Shown here: positions 8,422-12,207 of the stretch, piece after piece
Numbering within the stretch: the stretch's first letter is position 1
Layout: every line of letters starts with the position of its first letter
DNA from: an uncultured Clostridia bacterium
GTDB lineage: Bacteria; Bacillota; Clostridia; Oscillospirales; Oscillospiraceae
Assembly (NCBI GenBank): GCA_946539175.1
Contig: CAMNHH010000062.1
Coordinates: 1 to 12,207 of the forward strand
Direction of reading: 5' to 3'
Length of the DNA stretch: 12,207 nucleotides
Made by a program: the position numbers and the translations under genes
The notes under the pieces: model-generated
What the model saw: the letters and a program-made list of their open reading frames with translations, nothing else
Told to the model about the DNA's origin: nothing
The model's database searches: none

Positions 8422-9402
8422 TCATTCCGCGAAGAAGGGCTCGGTGAGCTTGATCAGATCAGCCACCTTTTTCTTGGCGCCGTCGGTGGTGACGGGCTCG
8501 TTGCATACCACGCTGATGACGAAGCTGCGGTTGGGCAGCTGCACGACGCCCATGGTGCAGACGCAGACGCCGGATTCCACGTCGTTGACAAAGCCGAACC
8601 TGACGTTCTCCGTGGCCAGGCCCGGATCGATCTCGGGGGTATTCACGGGGGTGAGGAGGATGTCCAGCATCTGGCGGGAGGCCTCCTGGCTCACCAGCTT
8701 GCCCTGGCACAGCAGGTTCAGCAGCTGGGCGCAGTACTCGGCGGAAACGTAGTTCTTCTGGCTGGCGGAGCCGGTGAGCTGGCGGTTGAAGCCCATCTTC
8801 ACGCCGTTCTCCACGGCAAAGGCCTTGACCGCCTCGCGGCCCTTCACGGCGTCGCCGCCGCCCAGGCGTTCGGTGAGCCGGTCCGCGGCGTAGGTATCGT
8901 TGGCGGTGATCATGGTCTTGACGTCCTCCAGGACCTCATCCAGCACCAGGGTCCCGTCGGCGCACTGCTTGAACACCGTGCCCATGATGAAGATCTGGGT
9001 CATCCGGTTGGCAGTCATCCAGTCGTCCACCTTGCAGTTCTCGGCGGCGCTCACCTTGGTATCGTCGGTGGGATCGATCACCATTACCTGCCACTCGCTG
9101 GTCAGACCCCGCAGAGACTCCTTCAGCGCGGCCTCCAGGCCCTCCTTGTCAATGGCCTTGACGTTCACGGGCTCGGTGTGGGTGTCAACGGGGGTGGAGT
9201 CGCCGGTGCTGCCGGTGTTGCCGGTGCTGCCGGTATTGCCAGTATCGGCGGGCTTTACGTTCTCGCCGGTGGACATGCCGGGATTCACAGGGGCGGGCTT
9301 GTCAGAGTTCTGAACCCACAGGATCACAATGCAGATCACTGCGGCCAGGACCAGCAGGCACATGGTAATGCCGAGGAAAATATCGGGCTTCTTTGTCTTC
9401 AT
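8422..9402 (-). CDS. membrane-anchored class A beta-lactamase-like protein, probable pseudoenzyme
   Basis: The 326-residue product has a basic N-terminus (MKTKKPD), one membrane helix at about 9-30 and a Gly/Asn/Ser/Thr linker (about 36-80) containing a short tandem repeat. Its extracellular domain (about 84-326) resembles serine hydrolases of the beta-lactamase/PBP type. The segment IFIMGTVFKQCADGTLVLDE matches the helix that normally follows the SxxK motif, yet the Ser and Lys positions read R133 and Q136. The SDN-like site reads N168-D-T, and the KTG-like site appears as R268-F-G. I therefore infer a non-catalytic domain, perhaps binding peptidoglycan or a partner. The spacing between the first two motifs is also short (35 residues). 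ATG 9402 follows GGAGTG at 8-nt spacing. The fold assignment is moderately sure; loss of activity is inferred from alignment by eye. Confidence 0.75.
   Translation of the reverse strand: MKTKKPDIFLGITMCLLVLAAVICIVILWVQNSDKPAPVNPGMSTGENVKPADTGNTGSTGNTGSTGDSTPVDTHTEPVNVKAIDKEGLEAALKESLRGLTSEWQVMVIDPTDDTKVSAAENCKVDDWMTANRMTQIFIMGTVFKQCADGTLVLDEVLEDVKTMITANDTYAADRLTERLGGGDAVKGREAVKAFAVENGVKMGFNRQLTGSASQKNYVSAEYCAQLLNLLCQGKLVSQEASRQMLDILLTPVNTPEIDPGLATENVRFGFVNDVESGVCVCTMGVVQLPNRSFVISVVCNEPVTTDGAKKKVADLIKLTEPFFAE
9202..9246 (-). repeat. 9-bp tandem repeat encoding the Thr-Gly-Asn/Ser linker
   Basis: Five consecutive 9-base units begin with gccggt (the last diverged to gccagt) and alternate gct/gtt endings, giving an 18-base superperiod. 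They encode alternating T-G-N and T-G-S at residues about 53-67 of the membrane-anchored protein. Unit number is likely to vary between strains by replication slippage without breaking the frame. Confidence 0.8.
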
Positions 9403-9451
9403 TGCTGTCGCACTCCAATTCTACTGGATTTCCCTCCGTTGGCGCTGGGTC

Positions 9452-9473
9452 TATGCCGGGCGGGAGCGGCATA
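9452..9473 (-). other. small hairpin in the 5' leader of the beta-lactamase-like gene
   Basis: tatgccg (9452-9458) pairs with cggcata (9467-9473) around an 8-nt loop. It lies in the roughly 100-nt leader between the promoter at 9513-9541 and the ATG at 9402. No T-tract follows, so it is not a terminator. It could affect mRNA stability or be chance. Confidence 0.3.
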
Positions 9474-9512
9474 GGATGCAGGGAGATGGAAGCGTCCCCT
9501 TTTACGCATTTC

Positions 9513-9541
9513 ATTCTAACACAAAATAAACCGTTCGTCAA
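9513..9541 (-). promoter_or_regulatory. sigma-A promoter of the beta-lactamase-like gene
   Basis: On the minus strand, TTGACG (9541-9536) and TAGAAT (9518-9513) are separated by 17 bases, with a TGn extension just before the -10. Transcription should start near 9506, giving a leader of about 104 nt. The -35 hexamer is only 14 bases from the ribosome site of the divergent SpoIID-family gene, so the two control regions overlap. No convincing promoter was found for the plus-strand gene in 9403-9566. Confidence 0.8.
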
Positions 9542-9566
9542 TGCTTTTCCCGAAAGAGGAGGTAAA

Positions 9567-10619
9567 ATGCGACATTCTATTCCCATTGCGCTGATTGCGG
9601 CGATGCTCTGGGCGATCCTTCCCGTTCTGACCCTGGCAGACGCGGGCACCCCGGCGTGGGCGGCAAGCGAGGCGGCCCCCGCAGGCTCCGCCCCGGCGGA
9701 GGAAGCGGCGGGGCGCAGCTTTGACCGGAGCTGGCGTCTGCCGGTGCTGCGGGACGGCCAGGTCCAGCGCATGGACCTGCACCAGTATCTCACCGGCGTG
9801 CTGCTGGCGGAGCTGCCCGCTTCCTTTGCTCCGGAGACCTTCAAGGCCCAGGCGGTAGCCAGCCGCACCTACGCCCTGCGAAGCTGCGACCACAGGCGGC
9901 ATCCCGACGCCGCTGTCTGCACCGACTCTGGCTGCTGCCAGGGCTGGCGGGACCCGGCGCAGGCCAGCCCCGCCCACCGGGCCAGGGCGGAGGCCGCCCT
10001 GGACGCCACCGACGGCCTGGTGATCCGCTGCGGCGGCCAGCTGATCGAGGCCACCTTCTTCTCCTGCTCCGGGGGCCAGACGGAGTCCGCCGCCGCGGTA
10101 TGGGGCAACGAGCTGCCCTATCTGCAGGCGGTGGAGAGCCCCGGCGAGGAGGCCGCGGCCCATTACAGGGACGAGCTTCGGCTCTCCCTGGAGGAGTTCC
10201 GGTCGGTTTTGACGGAGCTGGACGGCGCCTCGGATTTCTCCGGGGACCCGACGGGCTGGGTCGGCTCCATTCGTCGAAGCGCCGGCGGGGGTGTGGAGCA
10301 GATCGAGCTGGGGGGGCGCCCCTTCACAGGCGTCGGACTGCGGCGGGCCTTCGGACTGCGCTCCACCGCCTTCAGCCTGGAGCTGACGTCCACGGAGGCC
10401 GTCTTCACCACCCGGGGCTACGGCCATCGGGTGGGAATGAGCCAGTACGGCGCGGAGGCCATGGCGAAGGCGGGCAACGATTTCGAGACGATCCTGAAAT
10501 GGTACTATACCGGCGTTGAGATCGGCCCTGCGGAGCCGGGGCCGGAAGCAAGCAGCCGCTCCCCGACGGGGAGCGGCTGTGCTGTTCTGTTCAGATTGTT
10601 TCCCGGATCAGCTCCGTGA
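9567..10619 (+). CDS. spoIID: SpoIID/LytB-family peptidoglycan lytic protein
   Basis: The 350-residue product begins at ATG 9567 behind GAGGAGGT (9556-9563) and has a signal or anchor sequence at about 5-33 (ALIAAMLWAILPVLTLA). The SpoIID domain spans about 55-318. It includes the family core GVLLAELPASFAPETFKAQA, with E82 at the expected catalytic glutamate, then ASRTYALR, a Cys-containing VCTDSGCCQGW segment, TFFSCSGGQTES and the C-terminal GYGHRVGMSQYGA. In sporulating Firmicutes SpoIID is a lytic transglycosylase acting with SpoIIP during engulfment of the forespore. The usual GHGVGMSQ reads GHRVGMSQ here. About 30 residues after the domain (from 319) are encoded across a hairpin and overlap the end of the convergent radical SAM gene by 29 bases. 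A paralogue of SpoIID with another wall-related role cannot be excluded. Confidence 0.88.
   Translation: MRHSIPIALIAAMLWAILPVLTLADAGTPAWAASEAAPAGSAPAEEAAGRSFDRSWRLPVLRDGQVQRMDLHQYLTGVLLAELPASFAPETFKAQAVASRTYALRSCDHRRHPDAAVCTDSGCCQGWRDPAQASPAHRARAEAALDATDGLVIRCGGQLIEATFFSCSGGQTESAAAVWGNELPYLQAVESPGEEAAAHYRDELRLSLEEFRSVLTELDGASDFSGDPTGWVGSIRRSAGGGVEQIELGGRPFTGVGLRRAFGLRSTAFSLELTSTEAVFTTRGYGHRVGMSQYGAEAMAKAGNDFETILKWYYTGVEIGPAEPGPEASSRSPTGSGCAVLFRLFPGSAP
10553..10579 (-). terminator. candidate terminator hairpin of the radical SAM gene, inside the spoIID 3' end
   Basis: cagccgctcccc (10553-10564) and ggggagcggctg (10568-10579) form a perfect 12-bp, very GC-rich stem with a gac loop. It lies 11 bases past the minus-strand stop at 10591. 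The following T-run on the minus strand is weak (GCTTGCTTCC), and the plus strand has only scattered Ts, so termination efficiency is uncertain. It may serve both convergent genes. Confidence 0.5.
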
Positions 10620-11715
10620 CGTCCTCTGCCTCCGGGGACATGGGACGCTCCAGGGAGCTGAGTCCCCGGTTATAGCGCTCCACCGTCAGGCGGCAGCGCC
10701 TGGGATTGCAGTGGCCGGGGTCCTTGGGATCATGCCGGAAGTAGGGGCAGGGGGAGCAGATGGGCAGCAGCTTGCAGTCCCGGCACTCCACGGGCATCAG
10801 ATAGCTTTCATAGGTCTCCCGGATCATCGCCCAGGCCTCCCTGAGAGAATGCTCCTGCAGATAGATCTTGCTCTCCACGTTGAAGCAGGGCACCAGCTCC
10901 CCGTCCCAGCGGACCGCAAAGCTGATCCGCCCTGCGCCGCAGACCATGCCCCGATAGTTCGGATCGTCCGGCAGACGGACCGGAAGCTCGTTGATGGGCT
11001 CATTCCGCACGGGCTCCAGATTCATTTCCCGCAGACTGAGCTCCTCCGCCCGAAGAACGGCCTCCAGATCCGCCTCCGCGCTCAGCGCGTCGCGGCCCAC
11101 GTCCTCCTCGGGCTCAAACAAGTCATAGGTATATCTGAGCCGCAGCTTCAGGCCCCGGCAGAGCTCATTCAGCGCCTCATAGTCGTCTTGATTGTAGCGG
11201 GTCAGCGTGGCGGCCAGCTTGGGCGACAGACCGGCGGCCTTCAGCTTCCGGATGTTCTCCAGCACTTTGCCGAAGGCCCGACGGCCGGTGGCCCGCTCAT
11301 AGCTCTCCTCAGAAGCGCCGTACAGGGTGATGCGAATGGTGGTGGGCGGGTTCTCCCGGAAGCGGGCAATGTCCGCGTCCGTCAAGGCCCAGCCGTTTGT
11401 ATTTACAGACAGGACAACGCCGCTCTCCAGAATCCGATCGTAGATCTGCCAGAATCCCTCGTGGAGCATGCATTCTCCGCCGGTGAGCACGCAGTACAGC
11501 ATACCGGCCTCGACGGCCTCATCCACGATCCGAAGCCACTGCTCCGTGGTGAGCTCCTTCCGCTGACCCATTTGCTCCGGGGTCAGGTGGACGTAGCACA
11601 TCTTGCAGTCAAAGTTGCAGCGGGGCGTCAGCTCAAAGAAATTGGAAATGGGTACCCGTTCGCGTCTCCAACAGGCGAGTCGCTCCTTCGCCAGGATCCG
11701 GTCTGGTTCTCGCAT
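10591..11715 (-). CDS. SPASM-domain radical SAM enzyme, probable peptide maturase
   Basis: The 374-residue product has the radical SAM cluster motif C33-NFD-C37-KM-C40, followed by G79-G80-E81 and a TIM-barrel-like domain to about 230. The C-terminal SPASM region binds auxiliary iron-sulfur clusters in this family: C259, G272-ELVP-C277, C311-RD-C314-x5-C320-SP-C323, C336 and C341. SPASM enzymes commonly modify ribosomal peptides (thioether, C-C or C-O crosslinks) or a catalytic residue of a partner enzyme. ATG 11715 is chosen over the upstream in-frame ATG at 11784 because AGAGG lies 8 bases before it. The longer version would be translated from the intergenic hairpin and the 17-bp repeats. 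Only about 30 residues precede the CxxxCxxC motif, so there is no fused leader-binding (RRE) domain. It lies 111 nt downstream of a 65-residue peptide gene, which is its likely substrate. The exact chemistry cannot be told from sequence. Confidence 0.92.
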   Translation of the reverse strand: MREPDRILAKERLACWRRERVPISNFFELTPRCNFDCKMCYVHLTPEQMGQRKELTTEQWLRIVDEAVEAGMLYCVLTGGECMLHEGFWQIYDRILESGVVLSVNTNGWALTDADIARFRENPPTTIRITLYGASEESYERATGRRAFGKVLENIRKLKAAGLSPKLAATLTRYNQDDYEALNELCRGLKLRLRYTYDLFEPEEDVGRDALSAEADLEAVLRAEELSLREMNLEPVRNEPINELPVRLPDDPNYRGMVCGAGRISFAVRWDGELVPCFNVESKIYLQEHSLREAWAMIRETYESYLMPVECRDCKLLPICSPCPYFRHDPKDPGHCNPRRCRLTVERYNRGLSSLERPMSPEAEDVTELIRETI

Positions 11716-11734
11716 GGCATTTGCCTCTTTTCTT

Positions 11735-11768
11735 TGTCGATTCTTGAAGGTTGTCGATTCTTGAAGGT
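11735..11768. repeat. perfect 17-bp tandem duplication upstream of the radical SAM gene
   Basis: The unit tgtcgattcttgaaggt occurs twice head to tail (11735-11751 and 11752-11768) with no mismatch. It lies between the intergenic hairpin and the ribosome site of the radical SAM gene. It could be a recent slippage product or a binding site for a regulator or small RNA. Confidence 0.9.
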
Positions 11769-11774
11769 TGGAGA

Positions 11775-11808
11775 ATCCGCGCATCAGTCCAACGGCTGAT
11801 GCGCGGAT
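11775..11808 (-). promoter_or_regulatory. strong intergenic hairpin between precursor peptide and radical SAM genes
   Basis: atccgcgcatcag (11775-11787) and ctgatgcgcggat (11796-11808) pair perfectly over 13 bp with an 8-nt loop that can close by two more pairs. On the minus strand it lies 18 bases after the peptide stop and is followed by TCTCCAACC, not a T-run. A full terminator is therefore unlikely. Partial termination or protection of the upstream mRNA from 3' decay would give more peptide than enzyme, as is common in RiPP operons; this role is inferred. Confidence 0.7.
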
Positions 11809-11826
11809 CTTGGACTTTTGCTGAGA

Positions 11827-12024
11827 TTAAATACAATCGTCAAAGTTGGGGTTATTGTCTCTTGCGCTGTTGTACCAGCAGTAACCATCTTCGTAGTAGC
11901 TTTCCGTGTCGTAATGAAGGCTGGTGGTACGGCTGGGCTCAGTGCTGGCACTCTCACCGCTGGCAGAGATAATGTCCTTCAGGGCAAACTTCTCGATCTC
12001 AACAATGGGCTTCTCAAACTTCAA
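11827..12024 (-). CDS. putative RiPP precursor peptide (65 residues, TTG start)
   Basis: TTG at 12024-12022 is chosen as start because AGGAGG (12038-12033) lies 8 bases upstream. An upstream in-frame ATG at 12063 would read through that ribosome site and gives a less family-like N-terminus. The N-terminal part (MKFEKPIVEIEKFALKDIIS, residues 1-20) is leader-like: charged, amphipathic, with a KP..E...F...DI pattern that I associate with small clostridial precursor-like peptides. A Ser/Thr/Glu-rich stretch (20-42) follows. The C-terminus is rich in aromatic residues, Asn and Asp, with C49 and C64 (YCWYN, residues 48-52; NFDDCI, 60-65). There is no signal peptide, membrane helix or Gly-Gly cleavage site. 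Base composition looks less GC-rich than its neighbours. The radical SAM gene directly downstream suggests that the C-terminal half is its modification target. It could instead be an unrelated small protein. Confidence 0.72.
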   Translation of the reverse strand: MKFEKPIVEIEKFALKDIISASGESASTEPSRTTSLHYDTESYYEDGYCWYNSARDNNPNFDDCI

Positions 12025-12032
12025 TTTGATAT

Positions 12033-12040
12033 CCTCCTTT
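12033..12040 (-). promoter_or_regulatory. ribosome-binding site that fixes the TTG start of the peptide gene
   Basis: On the minus strand AAAGGAGG is a near-perfect Shine-Dalgarno, 8 bases before TTG 12024. It lies inside the longer frame that would start at ATG 12063, which argues against the longer start. The rest of the 123-nt gap (12025-12147) holds a 5-bp hairpin with a GAAA loop (12063-12076) but no clear promoter, so co-transcription from further right is possible. Confidence 0.7.
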
Positions 12041-12147
12041 CCAAGAGTTCTCATATCATTCACCCGTTTTCACGGGAGAACTACGAATGGATTCTGACGG
12101 TGCCTCGGCCGCTCCGGCAGCCGGTCGCTTCGGACGCCCTCCGTGTC

Positions 12148-12207
12148 TTACTGCGCCAGGAAGGCCGCGGCGGAATCGCCGTAGGTCAGAAGGGCGTTGT
12201 ATACCCG
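12148..12207 (-). CDS. C-terminal end of an unidentified gene (5' part outside window)
   Basis: A minus-strand frame enters from the right edge and ends at TAA (12150-12148), giving 19 residues: RVYNALLTYGDSAAAFLAQ. The pattern ALLxYGxxAxxF resembles segments of large secreted Firmicutes proteins (AxLxYGAAAQxYF-like), but 19 residues are too few to name it. It lies 123 nt upstream of the peptide gene on the same strand and may share its transcript. Confidence 0.5.
   Translation of the reverse strand, partial: RVYNALLTYGDSAAAFLAQ

Noticed and set aside
11716..11784. N-terminal extension of the radical SAM protein to ATG 11784
   Set aside because: The extra 23 residues would be encoded by the hairpin arm and the 17-bp repeats, and the ATG lacks a ribosome site; ATG 11715 has AGAGG at good spacing.
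10516..11799. 427-codon plus-strand open frame opposite the radical SAM gene
   Set aside because: It is a shadow of a GC-rich gene. The minus strand carries complete radical SAM and SPASM cysteine motifs; the plus frame has no recognisable domain.
11775..11808. Intergenic hairpin as an ordinary terminator
   Set aside because: No T-run follows on the minus strand, and the downstream maturase gene has no convincing promoter of its own, so complete termination is unlikely.
12025..12063. Longer version of the peptide starting at ATG 12063
   Set aside because: It would translate through the near-perfect AGGAGG that precedes TTG 12024, and the added residues look like a reading of that site.

Overview
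The window looks like chromosome from a high-GC, Gram-positive, spore-forming member of the Clostridia, most likely an Oscillospiraceae-type gut bacterium. This rests on a typical low-GC-phylum housekeeping sigma factor (RpoD) written in GC-rich codons, a SpoIID-type sporulation protein, canonical sigma-A promoters with strong Shine-Dalgarno sites, and a very large secreted protein with BspA-type leucine-rich repeats. The lineage is inferred from protein character; no search was run.

Layout from left to right. Positions 1-6353 (minus) hold the first 2117 codons of a giant secreted surface protein that runs off the left edge. It has a signal peptide, an acidic Pro/Ala-rich linker, a BspA-like LRR domain, five related solenoid modules and a small starch-binding-like beta domain. 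Positions 6415-7806 carry its extended -10 promoter, then rpoD (minus) as a self-contained unit with a consensus promoter and a bidirectional hairpin terminator. tadA (plus, 7897-8382), the tRNA wobble adenosine deaminase, is divergent from rpoD and ends at a bidirectional terminator. Facing it on the minus strand is a membrane-anchored protein with a class A beta-lactamase-like fold whose catalytic motifs look lost (8422-9402). Divergent from that is a SpoIID/LytB-family protein (plus, 9567-10619).

The right end (minus) is the most unusual part. A 65-residue, TTG-started peptide with an aromatic, two-cysteine C-terminus (11827-12024) is followed after a strong hairpin and a perfect 17-bp tandem duplication by a SPASM-type radical SAM enzyme (10591-11715). 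This has the architecture of a ribosomally synthesised, post-translationally modified peptide (RiPP) locus: precursor, attenuator-like hairpin, maturase. The last 60 bases (12148-12207, minus) are probably the end of another gene. No transporter, protease or separate leader-binding protein lies in the window; if they exist they should be to the right.

The genes are mostly single transcription units in alternating orientations. The only apparent multigene unit is the peptide/radical SAM pair. No tRNA, rRNA, CRISPR array, insertion sequence or phage gene was seen.
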